Notes: generated by a model not told the origin, from the letters alone. A stretch of DNA of 64,000 nt from Pseudonocardia kujensis (GCF_021283305.1 NZ_JAJSOK010000004.1:1-64000), one strand, 5' to 3'. Shown: positions 1-11,861, counted from the stretch's first letter. A program made the numbers and translations.

Positions 1-55
1 CCGGGGGGGGGTGTGCGCGGCGGGCCGCCGGGTCGAGCCGGGGTGGACGAGGGAG

Positions 56-1588
56 TCAGCGGCCGGCGACCAGGGTGTCGAGATCACCGGGCTGCAGCGC
101 GCCGAGCAGGTCGGCGTACAGCTGCACGACGGTCTGACCGGGGGTGACGTACCAGGACCCGCCGTCCTCGCTCGTGACCACCTTGACGTTCAGCACGGCC
201 GTCGCCAGCCGGGGTGTGAGCTCCTGCAGGGCCGGGGAGGTGCCGACCTGGGCACCGACCAGCGAGCCGAGCTGGTTCGCGCAGAGCTGCGGCGGCGCGC
301 CCTCGACGCCGCTGATCGTCAGGCAGTCGCCGGCGCGGGTCAGCGTGACCTGCGTGCCGGCGCCGTCGTCGACGGTCAGGCTCGCCAGCGACAGCGCGGT
401 GTGCCCGCGGACGTCGGTCTCGGTGGTCTGCAGGTCGACGATCCTCGCGCCGGTGGGCTGCGCGCCCGCCGCGCCGTCGACCAGGGCGGGCCCGGCGTCG
501 TGCAGGGCGGCCATCTCGGTGGGGTCGGTCAGCTCGATCACGCGGCGGACGTCGGCGTCGAGGGCGGCCTGGACGAGGTCGCGCACGGCGTCCTGCGCGG
601 AGCCCGCCCCGCGGGCGTCGACCGACGTCGTGGGCCACGGCTCCGCGGCGTCGCGCAGCGCGTAGTCGGCGGCGGTGTAGAGGCCGCTGACGTACCACTC
701 GCCGTCGAGCTGCACGGTGGCGATCCGGATCGGCCCGCCCTCCTCGCGCACCACCTGGGCGACGTCGATCGTCCGCGGGACGCCCCCGGGCGGGGTGTCG
801 TCCGGGTACACCTTCGCCTTGAAGGAGTCGGTGAAGGGCAGGCTCGCCGGGTCCTGCGTGATCGTGATCGTGCCGGCGACGAGCTTGGCGATCGTGACGC
901 CCGGGCGGACCTGTTCGGCGCCGGCCTCGTCGAACCGCAGCCCGGAGAAGGTCACGGTGTCGAGGGTCGCGTCGGCGCGCGCGTCGGGGCGCAGCACGTC
1001 GAGGCGCTGCAGCTCCGTGGTGAGCACCGAGTCGAGGTCGGTCAGGAGGGTGGCCTCGTTCGGCGCGATCCGGCTGTAGGCCCGCAGGTAGTCGCGGCCC
1101 TCCAGGTCCTCGGCCAGCGCGGTGACGGCGCCGTTCGGCGTGCTCGCGCCGCCGCTGCCGCCGAGCAGGGCCCACGCCGCCGCGGCCCCGCCGGCCAGGA
1201 GCACGACCACCGCGACGATCGCGACGACCAGGGGCCGGCGCCGCTTCTTCCGGGGCGTGCCGCCGTCGCCGCCCCCGTACCCCGGGGGCGGGCCCCAGGT
1301 CGGCGGCTGCCCATCGCCGCCGTACGGCGGGGTCGGGTACTGCTGCGTCGGGTACTGCGGGGTCGGGTACGGCGGGGTCGGGTTCTGCTGCGTCGGGTTC
1401 TGCGGGGTCGGGTGCTGCTCTCCCGGGTACTGCGACGTCGGGTGCTGCGGCGGGGCCGGGTGGGAGGCGGCCGGGTGCCCCTGCGGCGGCCAGCCCTGCC
1501 CGTACGGGTCCGGCGTCGCGCCCACGCCCGGACCCTGGGCCCACTGCCGGTCCTCGGGAACCGCGGGGTCCCGTCCGCCGTCGCTCAC
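56..1588 (-). CDS. Proline-rich membrane-anchored extracytoplasmic protein, function unknown
   Basis: About 510 residues. The N-terminal region (1-112) is rich in Pro, Gln, Tyr and Gly with PTPQYP/PTQQYP-like steps; a basic cluster (RKKRRR, 113-118) precedes a single hydrophobic segment at 119-142, so the C-terminal two thirds should lie outside the membrane. That part has two segments (from about 155 and about 315) that each read like the start of an NTF2-like or DUF4878 domain; this assignment is tentative. The GTG at 1588 is preferred because AGGGGTGGGA lies just upstream, although the frame stays open far beyond it. It is divergent from the RipA-like hydrolase, so a role in the envelope is plausible, but no function can be assigned. 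Confidence 0.8.
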   Translation of the reverse strand: MSDGGRDPAVPEDRQWAQGPGVGATPDPYGQGWPPQGHPAASHPAPPQHPTSQYPGEQHPTPQNPTQQNPTPPYPTPQYPTQQYPTPPYGGDGQPPTWGPPPGYGGGDGGTPRKKRRRPLVVAIVAVVVLLAGGAAAAWALLGGSGGASTPNGAVTALAEDLEGRDYLRAYSRIAPNEATLLTDLDSVLTTELQRLDVLRPDARADATLDTVTFSGLRFDEAGAEQVRPGVTIAKLVAGTITITQDPASLPFTDSFKAKVYPDDTPPGGVPRTIDVAQVVREEGGPIRIATVQLDGEWYVSGLYTAADYALRDAAEPWPTTSVDARGAGSAQDAVRDLVQAALDADVRRVIELTDPTEMAALHDAGPALVDGAAGAQPTGARIVDLQTTETDVRGHTALSLASLTVDDGAGTQVTLTRAGDCLTISGVEGAPPQLCANQLGSLVGAQVGTSPALQELTPRLATAVLNVKVVTSEDGGSWYVTPGQTVVQLYADLLGALQPGDLDTLVAGR

Positions 1589-1840
1589 TGTTCCCACCCC
1601 TCGTCGGGCATCCGGGACCGGATGCGTCGGGAGGATCATGGTGGACCCGCCGCCGTCCCGACAGGGTGCAAGTACCGAGAGGCCGTGCCCCGTCCGGACC
1701 AGCGGTGGGGCCGGCCTGCCCGGTGCCCCTTCCTCCGAGTGGTGGAAGTTGCCGCGGTGTACCGGCGTGGCGACCCGCCGTGACGACACGCCGGTGCCAT
1801 GGTGCCGACGTTCCAGTCGATCACCGGTGGGGGGAGAGCG
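1589..1840. other. Divergent intergenic region (252 bp)
   Basis: This gap lies between the proline-rich membrane protein and the RipA-like gene and must hold both promoters. NlpC/P60 genes of actinobacteria are often preceded by a c-di-AMP (ydaO) riboswitch. I looked for its conserved segments and did not find them. No confident -10 element, operator or ORF was seen. Confidence 0.3.
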
Positions 1841-3166
1841 GTGCGGTACGCGCGGGGGCTGCTGCTGGTCCTGCTCGTCACGCTGCTCACCGCCACCTCC
1901 GTGGCGACCGCGGGTGCCGCGCCCGACCCGACCCCGCCGCCGAACCCGAGCAACGAGGACCTCCAGCGCAGCCGCGATGCCGTGAGCGGCCGGGCCGGCG
2001 ACGTCGCCCGGCTCACCCAACGGCTCTCCGAGCTCCAGGCGGAGGCCGACGACCTGCAGATCCAGGTCGCCGAGCAGCACGAGTCCGCCAACCAGGCGCT
2101 CGACGTCCTGACCGGCGCCCAGGCCGAGGCCGACGCCGCGGCCGCACGCGCCGACTCCGCCCGCGCCCAGACCCTGGCGGCGGGCAAGGCCGTCGACGCC
2201 GCCCGCACGCGGCTCGACGACTTCGTCGCCGGCACCTACTCGCAGGGCCTCGACCTCGGCCCGATCGGCCTGCTCACCACCGCGACCGGGCCGCAGGACC
2301 TCGTCGACCGGGCCCAGCTCACCGACGCCCTCGCCCAGCAGCAGGCCGCCGCGCTCGACGGGCTCGAGCGGGCCCGCGTCCAGCAGGCCAACGCCGACTC
2401 CGTCGCGCGTAAGGCGCAGGAGGAGGCCGAGCAGCGCCGGCAGGCGGCCGCCGACGCGAAGACCGCGGCGGACCAGGCCCTGGCCGGGGCCCAGCAGGCG
2501 GCGGACGAGCAGGCGCAGCGGCTGCAGGCCGTCGCGGGGGAGCAGGCGCAGGTCCAGGCCCAGCTCGACGCCGCGGAGAACGCCGACGCCGGGCTGCGCG
2601 CCCAGCGCCAGCGGTTCCAGGACTGGCAGCGCGCGCAGGAGGAGGCCGAGGCGGCGCGCCAGCGCGCCGCCCGCGAGGAGGCCGCGGCCCGGGCGGGCTC
2701 GTCGGCCTCGGCGGCCCCGCCCGCGACCCGCCGCACCGGGTCCGCCGCGGTGCAGACGGTGATCGACCGGGCGATGTCGCAACTCGGCGTGACCTACGCC
2801 TGGGGCGGCGGGACGGCCCGCGGCCCGTCGCGCGGCATCCGGGACGGCGGGGTCGCCGACGCCTTCGGCGACTACCGCAAGGTCGGCTTCGACTGCTCCG
2901 GCCTGATGCTCTACGCCTTCGCCGGCGTCGGCGTGCAGCTGCCGCGGTACAGCGGCAACCAGCACGCCTACGGCGACCAGGTCCCGCTCGCGCAGATGAA
3001 GCCCGGGGACATGCTGTCGTGGGCGCGCAACGGCCGCGTCTACCACATCGCCCTCTACATCGGGAACGGGAAGATGATCGAGGCGCCGTACTCCGGGGCC
3101 TCGGTGAAGATCTCGCCGGTGCGCTACTCGGGCGGGCTGCTGCCGACCGTCGCCCGGGTGATCTGA
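1841..3166 (+). CDS. Secreted NlpC/P60 peptidoglycan hydrolase, RipA-like
   Basis: A D,L-endopeptidase that should cut peptidoglycan stem peptides outside the cell, as RipA does in mycobacterial daughter-cell separation. GTG at 1841 follows GGGGAGAG and gives a basic N-terminus, a leucine-rich core and an Ala-Xaa-Ala-like end, a standard signal peptide. Residues about 45-295 are an Ala/Gln/Glu-rich coiled coil, and the C-terminal 130 residues are NlpC/P60. Catalytic Cys352 (DCSG), His402 (YHIALYIG) and Glu414 have nearly the spacing of RipA (Cys383, His432, Glu444). Unlike mycobacteria, only one hydrolase precedes moxR. The coiled coil presumably masks the active site until it is displaced or cleaved. 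Confidence 0.93.
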   Translation: MRYARGLLLVLLVTLLTATSVATAGAAPDPTPPPNPSNEDLQRSRDAVSGRAGDVARLTQRLSELQAEADDLQIQVAEQHESANQALDVLTGAQAEADAAAARADSARAQTLAAGKAVDAARTRLDDFVAGTYSQGLDLGPIGLLTTATGPQDLVDRAQLTDALAQQQAAALDGLERARVQQANADSVARKAQEEAEQRRQAAADAKTAADQALAGAQQAADEQAQRLQAVAGEQAQVQAQLDAAENADAGLRAQRQRFQDWQRAQEEAEAARQRAAREEAAARAGSSASAAPPATRRTGSAAVQTVIDRAMSQLGVTYAWGGGTARGPSRGIRDGGVADAFGDYRKVGFDCSGLMLYAFAGVGVQLPRYSGNQHAYGDQVPLAQMKPGDMLSWARNGRVYHIALYIGNGKMIEAPYSGASVKISPVRYSGGLLPTVARVI

Positions 3167-3212
3167 CGCCCCGCTCACCGGTAGTTCACGGGCGGTCCGG
3201 TGTGATGGTGCG

Positions 3213-4333
<1,121 letters not shown>

Positions 4334-4337
<4 letters not shown>

Positions 4338-5280
4338 CCGCGCCCAGCCCCGCGGGCCCGCGGGTGGGCCACCCGGGCCCGCCGTCGTTGCGCGGCGGGA
4401 ACCTCGAGGCGGCGCTGCGCACCCTCGAGCTGAGCGTCCGCGGCCGGCTCGACGGGCTGCTGCAGGGCAACCACCTCGGCCTGCTGCCCGGCCCCGGGTC
4501 CGAACCCGCGGAGGCCCGGCCGTACCGGGCGGGCGACGACGTCCGGCGGATGGACTGGGCGGTCACCGCGCGGACCACCGAGCCGCACGTCCGCGAGACC
4601 ATCGCCGACCGCGAGCTCGAGACGTGGGCCGTGGTCGACCTGTCGCCGAGCCTCGACTTCGGCACGGCGGACTGCGAGAAGCGCGACCTGGCGGTGGCGG
4701 CGCTGGCCGCCGTCGCGCACCTGACCCGCGGCGGCGGGAACCGGATCGGCGCGATCGTCGCGACGGGGGCCGAGACCGTCCGGATCCCCGCCCGCGGCGG
4801 GCTCGCCCACACCCGGATGGTGGTGCGCCGCGTCGCCGAGGTGCCCCGGGCCGGGGACGGCACGCGCGGCGACCTCACCGAGGCCCTCGAGCAGCTGCGC
4901 CGGCCGCCCCGCCGGCGCGGGCTCGCCGTGGTGATCTCGGACTTCCTCGGCGAACCGGACTGGGAGCGGTCGCTGCGCGGCCTCGGGGCCCGGCACGACC
5001 TGCTCGCCGTCGAGGTCCTCGACCCGCGCGAGCTGGACCTGCCCGACGTCGGCACGGTCGTCCTGGCCGATCCGGAGACCGGGCGGCAGCGCGAGGTCGA
5101 GACCACGCCGCTGCTGCGCCGCGAGTACGCCGCGGCGGCGTCGGAGCACCGCGACCGGGTGGCCGACGCGCTGCGCCGCTGCGGTGCCGCGCACCTGCGG
5201 CTGCGCACCGACTCGGACTGGATCTCCGACATCGTGCGGTTCGCGCTGGCCCGCAAGCGGACCCGGTCGGGGGGCGGGCG

Positions 5281-5284
<4 letters not shown>
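4334..5284 (+). CDS. DUF58 domain protein of the MoxR operon
   Basis: A 316-residue DUF58 protein. The family signature PYRAGDDVRRMDW lies at 63-75. A degenerate VWA-like fold follows, in which the MIDAS-like segment reads VVDLSPSLDFG (100-110), with Asp and two Ser in place. Proteins of this family are thought to link MoxR ATPases to target proteins at the membrane or periplasm; in mycobacteria the orthologue is Rv1480. The start GTG overlaps the moxR stop as GTGA, and the stop in turn overlaps the next start, so translation of the three genes is coupled. No membrane segment or signal peptide is visible, so it should be cytoplasmic. Confidence 0.93.
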
Positions 5285-7033
<1,749 letters not shown>

Positions 7034-7076
7034 GCGTCACCTCCCGAACTCCCCGAACGACGGCGAAAGGGTCCTG

Positions 7077-7853
7077 ATGGGACTGCTCGAGGGCAAGAAG
7101 CTGCTGATCACCGGTGTGATCACCGACGCGTCGCTGGCGTTCCACGCGGCGAAGATCGCGCAGGAGCAGGGCGCGGAGGTGGTGCTCACCGGGTTCGGCC
7201 GCATGCGGCTGGTGGAGCGGATCGCGCAGCGGCTGCCGAAGCCCGCCCCGGTCGTCGAGCTCGACGTGGCGAACCAGGAGCAGCTCGACTCCCTGGTGGA
7301 GCGGGTCTCGCCGCACCTGGGTGACTCCCCGAAGCTCGACGGCGTGCTGCACTCCATCGGGTTCGCGCCGGCGTCCTGCCTGGGGGAGGGGGCGTTCCTC
7401 AACGCTCCGTGGGAGGACGTCGCCACCACCATCCAGGTCAGCGCGTACTCGTTCAAGAGCCTCTCCACGGCGCTGCTGCCGCTGCTCGGGCGGGGCGCGT
7501 CGATCGTCGGGATGGACTTCGACAACCGCCAGGCCTGGCCGGCCTACGACTGGATGGGCGTCGCCAAGTCGACGCTCGAGTCCGTCACCCGCTACCTGGC
7601 CCGGGACCTCGGCCCCCAGGGGATCCGGGTCAACCTGGTCGCCGCCGGCCCGGTGAAGACCATGGCCGCCAAGTCCATCCCCGGCTTCTCGGCGTTCGAG
7701 GACAACTGGGACTCGCGGGCCCCGCTGGGCTGGGACGTCACCGACCCGGTGCCCGTCGCCAAGACCGTCTGCGCGGTGCTGTCGGACTGGCTGCCCACCA
7801 CCACCGGGTCGATGGTGATGGCGGACGGCGGGTTCCACGCGGTCGGGGTGTGA
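7077..7853 (+). CDS. inhA: NADH-dependent enoyl-ACP reductase InhA
   Basis: Last reductive step of FAS-II elongation. The 258-residue protein follows mycobacterial InhA closely: N-terminal nucleotide site with the ITGVITDAS segment, Ser93 in LHSIGF (InhA Ser94), Tyr157 in PAYDWM (Tyr158) and Lys164 in the following GVAKS (Lys165), ending in DWLPTTTGSMVMADGG. It is some ten residues shorter than InhA of M. tuberculosis, mainly in the substrate-binding loop near residues 195-215. A CGAAAGG ribosome site precedes ATG 7077. Whether the host makes mycolates cannot be told from here, since such reductases also serve ordinary fatty-acid synthesis. Confidence 0.95.
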   Translation: MGLLEGKKLLITGVITDASLAFHAAKIAQEQGAEVVLTGFGRMRLVERIAQRLPKPAPVVELDVANQEQLDSLVERVSPHLGDSPKLDGVLHSIGFAPASCLGEGAFLNAPWEDVATTIQVSAYSFKSLSTALLPLLGRGASIVGMDFDNRQAWPAYDWMGVAKSTLESVTRYLARDLGPQGIRVNLVAAGPVKTMAAKSIPGFSAFEDNWDSRAPLGWDVTDPVPVAKTVCAVLSDWLPTTTGSMVMADGGFHAVGV

Positions 7854-7889
7854 CGGGCGGGGCCCACGGCCGCGCGGTTGAATGAGGCC

Positions 7890-8930
7890 GTGGGTTCGTC
7901 CTCCGAGTCGTACGACGCGCTGCTCCTGCTCTCCTTCGGCGGTCCCGAGGGGCCGGACGAGGTGCGCCCGTTCCTCGAGAACGTGGTGCGCGGCCGCGGG
8001 GTGCCGCCGGAGCGGCTCGACGCCGTCGAGGAGCACTACCAGCACTTCGGCGGCGTCTCGCCGATCAACGCCCGCAACCGGGAGCTGATCGCCGCGATCC
8101 GGTCGCGGACGGACCTGCCGGTGTACTTCGGCAACCGCAACTGGCACCCGATGGTCGAGGAGACCGTCGCCGAGATGACCCGCGACGGCGTCCGGAACGC
8201 GCTCGTCTTCGCGACCAGCGCGTACGGCGGCTACTCGGCCTGCCGGCAGTACGACGACGACATCGAGCGCGCACGCGCCGCCGTCGGTGCCGACGCGCCG
8301 CACCTGACCAAGCTGCGGCACTTCTTCGACCACCCGCTCTTCGTGCAGGCCAACGCCGACGCGGTGCGGGCCGCGCTGGCCACCGTCCCCGGCGGGGCTC
8401 GGGTGGTGTTCACCGCGCACTCGATCCCGGTGGCGGCCGACGCCGCGGCCGGGGTGCCGGAGGAGGGCGGGCACCGCTACTCGCGGCAGATCGCCGAGGC
8501 GGCGCGGCTGGTCGCGGCGGAGCTCGGGATCAGCGAGTACGACGTCGTGTGGCAGTCCCGTTCCGGCCCGCCGCAGGTGCCGTGGCTGGAGCCGGACATC
8601 GTCGACCACGTCGAGGCGCTGCACGCCAAGGGCATCGAGGCGGTCGTCGTGGCGCCGGTCGGGTTCGTGTCCGACCACATCGAGGTCATCTGGGACCTGG
8701 ACAACGAGGCTGCGGAGAAGGCGGCCGAGCTGGGCATGGCCTTCGCCCGGGCCGCCACAGCCGGCCCGGACCCGCGCTTCGCCGACATGGTGGTGGAGCT
8801 GATGGCCGAGCACCTCTCCGACGCGCCGCCCCGGGCCCTGGGCACTGTTCCCCGGGCGGGCTGCACCACCGACGGCGCCCCCTGCGCGGCCCACTGCTGC
8901 GAACCCACCCGCCGCCCCACCCGCCCCTGA
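7890..8930 (+). CDS. hemH: Ferrochelatase, actinobacterial coproporphyrin type
   Basis: Inserts ferrous iron into the porphyrin, in actinobacteria normally coproporphyrin III (CpfC). It begins with [14 protein letters not shown] and carries the FTAHSIP block. Cys118 (SACRQY) and the C-terminal Cys325, Cys332, Cys336 and Cys337 (CAAHCC) lie where the mycobacterial enzyme binds a [2Fe-2S] cluster, so a cluster is likely. GTG 7890 is preferred to TTG 7878: it leaves the family-typical N-terminus and lies six bases from TTGAAT, a weak -10 candidate. Four 22-bp repeats follow the stop codon directly. Confidence 0.92.
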   Translation: MGSSSESYDALLLLSFGGPEGPDEVRPFLENVVRGRGVPPERLDAVEEHYQHFGGVSPINARNRELIAAIRSRTDLPVYFGNRNWHPMVEETVAEMTRDGVRNALVFATSAYGGYSACRQYDDDIERARAAVGADAPHLTKLRHFFDHPLFVQANADAVRAALATVPGGARVVFTAHSIPVAADAAAGVPEEGGHRYSRQIAEAARLVAAELGISEYDVVWQSRSGPPQVPWLEPDIVDHVEALHAKGIEAVVVAPVGFVSDHIEVIWDLDNEAAEKAAELGMAFARAATAGPDPRFADMVVELMAEHLSDAPPRALGTVPRAGCTTDGAPCAAHCCEPTRRPTRP

Positions 8931-8934
8931 CCCC

Positions 8935-9020
8935 GCGAGTCGGGAGTTCCGGTGGCGCGAGTCGGGAGTTCCGGTGGCGCGAGTCGGGAGTTTCGGTGGC
9001 GCGAGTCGGGAGTTTCAGGA
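8935..9020. repeat. 22-bp tandem repeat, four copies, after hemH
   Basis: Units begin at 8935, 8957, 8979 and 9001, exactly 22 bp apart. Each reads GCGAGTCGGGAGTT followed by (T/C)CGGTGGC, with only C/T changes in the first three and a degenerate end in the last. The array starts five bases after the hemH stop. The same family, read on the other strand, fills 11654-11861. Confidence 0.9.
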
Positions 9021-9039
9021 GTCCGAGCAACACATCTCG

Positions 9040-9392
9040 GGAGCTCCCGGGATGCGAGTGGGCCGAGCAGCGCGTGGAGCCCGGCGGCGACGCCGCCGAG
9101 CCGGGCCTCGACGACGTCGTCGGGCGACGCCGTGCTCCAGGCAGTCCGCATGTGCTCGGCGACCGTCGCCGGACGGAAGCTGTCGAAGGCGGCGGTGACG
9201 ACCTCCGGGCCCGGTCGGCCGAGCGGCGCGGCGCGCAGGGGAGGTACGACGGCCGGCGCGTGCCGGTGTCGTAGCCGAGCTCCTTCGCCTCGGCGCCGAC
9301 CTCGGGGCGTAGCAGAGCAGCGCGTGGACGGGCTCCAGGAGCTGACGGAGCCCGCGTACCAGCGCCGCGGGAACGGTCGATCCGACGGACAT
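9040..9392 (-). pseudogene. Decayed N-terminal part of a SCO6745-family protein
   Basis: Three reverse-strand frames together read like the start of SCO6745-type proteins. From ATG 9392 comes ALVRGLRQLLEPVHALLCYAP, then in another frame EVGAEAKELGYDTG, then APLGRPGPEVVTAAFDSFRP leading to SPDDVVEARLGGVAAGLHAL. At least two frameshifts are needed and the family's C-terminal half is missing. The family resemblance is from memory of its sequence style (EP-V/I-HA, ELGY, VVTAAF, VLEARL). It lies next to a 22-bp repeat array and beside the FAD oxidase, which suggests a degrading accessory segment. Confidence 0.6.
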
Positions 9393-9456
9393 CGCGAGCT
9401 CCGTCGTCGAACTTGTCAGTGTCAACACCGGCCGGGCGAGGAGAACCTGTCAACGA

Positions 9457-10641
9457 CTAGTTCGATGCCCGGGCGAGTCCGTAGCAGAAGCCCCAGGCCC
9501 GTCCGAGATCGTCGGCGGTGAAGGGGCGGAACAGATCCTCGTGGAGCACGCGGGCGGCCTGCTCGTCCGGGCCGTCCAGGACGGTGACGGCCCGCAGCAG
9601 GTGGGTGGCCTCCCGGAACGCGGCCGGGACCGTCCGGCCGCGCCCGTACGCCCCGCCGAGCCGGCGCACCTCGACGACGGAGGGGACCGGGGCCGACGGG
9701 CCCGTCAGCGCCGGGATCGTCCGCAGTCCGTCGCGGTCGAGGGTGCGGAGCAGACGGGCGTCGCCGGCGTAGGGCTCGGGTTCGGTGGGGTCGTGGTGGA
9801 TCGTGTGCGACTCCGCGGCGGGGATCCACCCGAGCCGCTCGTGGACCACCGGCCCCAGCTCGCGGAGCGGGCGGACGATCTCCGCTGCGTCGACCGTGGC
9901 GGCGATCGTGATCATCCCGATGTGCCGCCCGCGGAACGGTGGGGGCAGGGCCGGGTCGTCGCCGAAGGGCACGAGGGAGATCCCGGTCGTCACCTCCTCG
10001 GGAAGGTCCGCGCTCCAGGTGGCCCAGCCGTCGAGCACCGCGGGCGTGACCTCGACCGCGAGCGCGCCGCCCCAGACCTCGGCGAGGCCGACGAGCTCGA
10101 TCTCGACGGCGGTGACGACGGTGCCGTCGGCCGGGAGCCGGTCGAGCTCGACCGCCTCACCGGACGGTGCGACGCCCTCGACCCCGCGGACCCGGTCGGC
10201 GGCGAACCCGAAGGTGCGGCCGAGCAGGCCGAACCCGCCGCCGAGGAGGTAGCCCACCACGCCGACGCCCGGGGAGCTGCCGCTGAGCGGCGCGAGGCCG
10301 TGCGGGCTCGCGGCGGCGACGACGTCGGCCCACGTCGCGCCGGCCTCGACCCGGGCCCGCCGGGTTGCCGGGTCGACGGTGACCGCCCGCATCCGACGGG
10401 TGCTGATCAGCAGCCCGCCGTCGAGCGGGGTGGCGAGGCCGTGGCCGCTGGACTGCACGGCGAGGTCCAGGTCCCGGTCGCGGGCGTGCCGGACGGCGGC
10501 CTGGACCTCGGCCGCCGTGGCCGGCACGACCACGAGGTCCGGACGGTGGGCGCGGGCGGCCTGGAAGCCGCGGCGCTCGGTGTCGAAGCCGGGGTCGCCG
10601 GGGCGGAGGACAGTGCCGGTGAGGGTGCTCGTCGTGGACAT
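9457..10641 (-). CDS. FAD-linked oxidoreductase, berberine-bridge / 6-hydroxynicotine oxidase type
   Basis: 394 residues with a PCMH-type FAD-binding domain. His67 in AVQSSGHG is the likely covalent flavin attachment site, GSSPGVGVVGYLLGGG is the second FAD loop, and a short BBE-like C-terminus ends in AWGFCYGLARASN. Such enzymes oxidise secondary alcohols, amines or sugars with O2; the substrate is unknown. ATG 10641 is used instead of 10677 because AAGGTGGAG lies at ribosome-binding distance. A LysR gene is divergently transcribed from a 70-bp gap that contains a dyad, so the oxidase is probably the LysR target. Neither gene belongs to the conserved hemH neighbourhood. Confidence 0.88.
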   Translation of the reverse strand: MSTTSTLTGTVLRPGDPGFDTERRGFQAARAHRPDLVVVPATAAEVQAAVRHARDRDLDLAVQSSGHGLATPLDGGLLISTRRMRAVTVDPATRRARVEAGATWADVVAAASPHGLAPLSGSSPGVGVVGYLLGGGFGLLGRTFGFAADRVRGVEGVAPSGEAVELDRLPADGTVVTAVEIELVGLAEVWGGALAVEVTPAVLDGWATWSADLPEEVTTGISLVPFGDDPALPPPFRGRHIGMITIAATVDAAEIVRPLRELGPVVHERLGWIPAAESHTIHHDPTEPEPYAGDARLLRTLDRDGLRTIPALTGPSAPVPSVVEVRRLGGAYGRGRTVPAAFREATHLLRAVTVLDGPDEQAARVLHEDLFRPFTADDLGRAWGFCYGLARASN

Positions 10642-10677
10642 GGCTCCACCTTCGACGCCGCGGAGCGAGAAGTCCAA

Positions 10678-10692
10678 GAGATGGATCGTCTC
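10678..10692. promoter_or_regulatory. Candidate LysR operator
   Basis: GAGATG and CGTCTC form an imperfect dyad (GAGANG-N3-CNTCTC) in the divergent gap between the oxidase and LysR genes. Position and symmetry fit a LysR binding site controlling both promoters. Confidence 0.4.
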
Positions 10693-10697
10693 ACCGC

Positions 10698-10703
10698 TAG
10701 CAT
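10698..10703 (+). promoter_or_regulatory. Leaderless-type -10 (TAGCAT) of the LysR gene
   Basis: TAGCAT is eight bases before ATG 10712. There is no ribosome site, so a leaderless mRNA is likely. Confidence 0.5.
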
Positions 10704-10711
10704 GTTGAGTT

Positions 10712-11569
10712 ATGGAGCTGCGTCACCTGCAGTATCTGGTCGCCGTGGTCGAGGAGGGGACGGTGACGGCGGCGGCGACGCGGCTGCACGTCGCCCAGCC
10801 CGGCGTGAGCGCCCAGCTCAGACAGCTGGAGCGCGAGCTCGGCGAGCCGCTGCTGACCCGCACCTCCCGTGGGGTGACGCCGACGGCCGCGGGGGAGGCC
10901 GTGCTGCCCTACGCGCGGGCGGCGCTCGCGGCCGTCGAAGGGGCACACCTGGCCGTCGACGAGCTGAAAGGCCTGGTCCGCGGGCGGGTGGCGGTGGGGA
11001 TGGCACCGTCGCTGGCGGCGACCGACCTGCCGGACCTGCTGGCCGAGTTCCGGCGCGCCCATCCCGCGGTGGAGATCTCGCTGCGCGAGGGGACCTCGGA
11101 CGCTCTGCTGGCGCAGCTGGTCGCGGGGGAGCTGGACCTCGTGTGGGCGGGCATATCCGGTGCCCCGCCGGCCGGCGTCGCGACGCGGACGATCACCGAC
11201 CAGGCCGTGGTCGCCGTCGGGGTCGAGGCGGACGAGATGGGTCTGGACGAGCTCCTCGAACGGCCCGTGATGTGCATGTCGCCCGGCACGGGACCGCGTG
11301 GCGCCTTCGACGCGGCGTGTGCGGCCGCCGGCGTCCGTCCGGCGATCGCGTTCGAGGCGGGGGATCCGCTCCTGCTCGCCCGCCTGGCCGCGCGCGGGCT
11401 GGGCGTCGCGGTGCTGCCGGAAGGGGCGGTCCGGGCCGCGGGGCTCGACGTCGGTGCCGCGCGTCTGGTGCCGGAGGTGCGCAGCCGGATCGAGCTGGCC
11501 TGGCGGGCGGACGGCCCCAACGGACCTGCCGCGCGGGCGCTCATCGCCGCGGCGCGGGCGCGGCCCTGA
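10712..11569 (+). CDS. LysR-family transcriptional regulator
   Basis: 285 residues. The winged helix-turn-helix occupies about residues 1-60 (ELRHLQYLVAVVEEGTVTAAA, then QPGVSAQLRQLERELG), followed by the two-lobed LysR effector domain that starts near residue 90. It is transcribed divergently from the FAD oxidase and most likely controls that gene and itself in response to the oxidase substrate or product. Translation probably starts without a leader. A single degenerate forward copy of the 22-bp repeat follows its stop codon, and the reverse array follows from 11654. Effector unknown. Confidence 0.92.
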   Translation: MELRHLQYLVAVVEEGTVTAAATRLHVAQPGVSAQLRQLERELGEPLLTRTSRGVTPTAAGEAVLPYARAALAAVEGAHLAVDELKGLVRGRVAVGMAPSLAATDLPDLLAEFRRAHPAVEISLREGTSDALLAQLVAGELDLVWAGISGAPPAGVATRTITDQAVVAVGVEADEMGLDELLERPVMCMSPGTGPRGAFDAACAAAGVRPAIAFEAGDPLLLARLAARGLGVAVLPEGAVRAAGLDVGAARLVPEVRSRIELAWRADGPNGPAARALIAAARARP

Positions 11570-11653
11570 GACCCGCGAGCCGGCACTTTCGGGGCACCGA
11601 TACCCACGTTCCGGGAGCCTCGGTGAGGTGGGACTCGGCTGGCCGAAACCGCC

Positions 11654-11861
11654 GACTCGCGCTACCGAAACCGCCGACTCGCGCTGCCGGAACTGCCGAC
11701 TCGCGCTGCCGGAACTGCCGACTCGCGCTGCCGGAACTGCCGACTCGCGCTGCCGGAACTGCCGACTCGCGCTACCGGAACTGCCGACTCGCGCTACCGG
11801 AACTGCCGACTCGCGCTACCGGAACTGCCGACTCGCGCTGCCGGAACTGCCGACTCGCGGG
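11654..11861. repeat. 22-bp tandem repeat, ten copies, reverse orientation
   Basis: GACTCGCGCT(G/A)CC recurs at 11654, 11676, 11698, 11720, 11742, 11764, 11786, 11808, 11830 and 11852, always 22 bp apart. Each unit is the reverse complement of the 8935 family (GCGAGTCGGCAGTTCCGG). A degenerate copy is at 11632, and one forward copy with changes lies at about 11573-11595 right after the LysR stop. Units therefore read outward from the 3' end of the gene they follow, here the reverse-strand gene ending at 11883. Confidence 0.92.

Noticed and set aside
1589..1840. c-di-AMP (ydaO) riboswitch before the NlpC/P60 gene
   Set aside because: Expected from the gene type, but none of the conserved motif segments could be found.
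8935..11861. Insertion sequence or transposon around the FAD oxidase and LysR genes
   Set aside because: There is no transposase, no terminal inverted repeat in the strict sense and no target duplication. The flanking sequences are multi-copy 22-bp arrays, so only a repeat-associated insertion is proposed.
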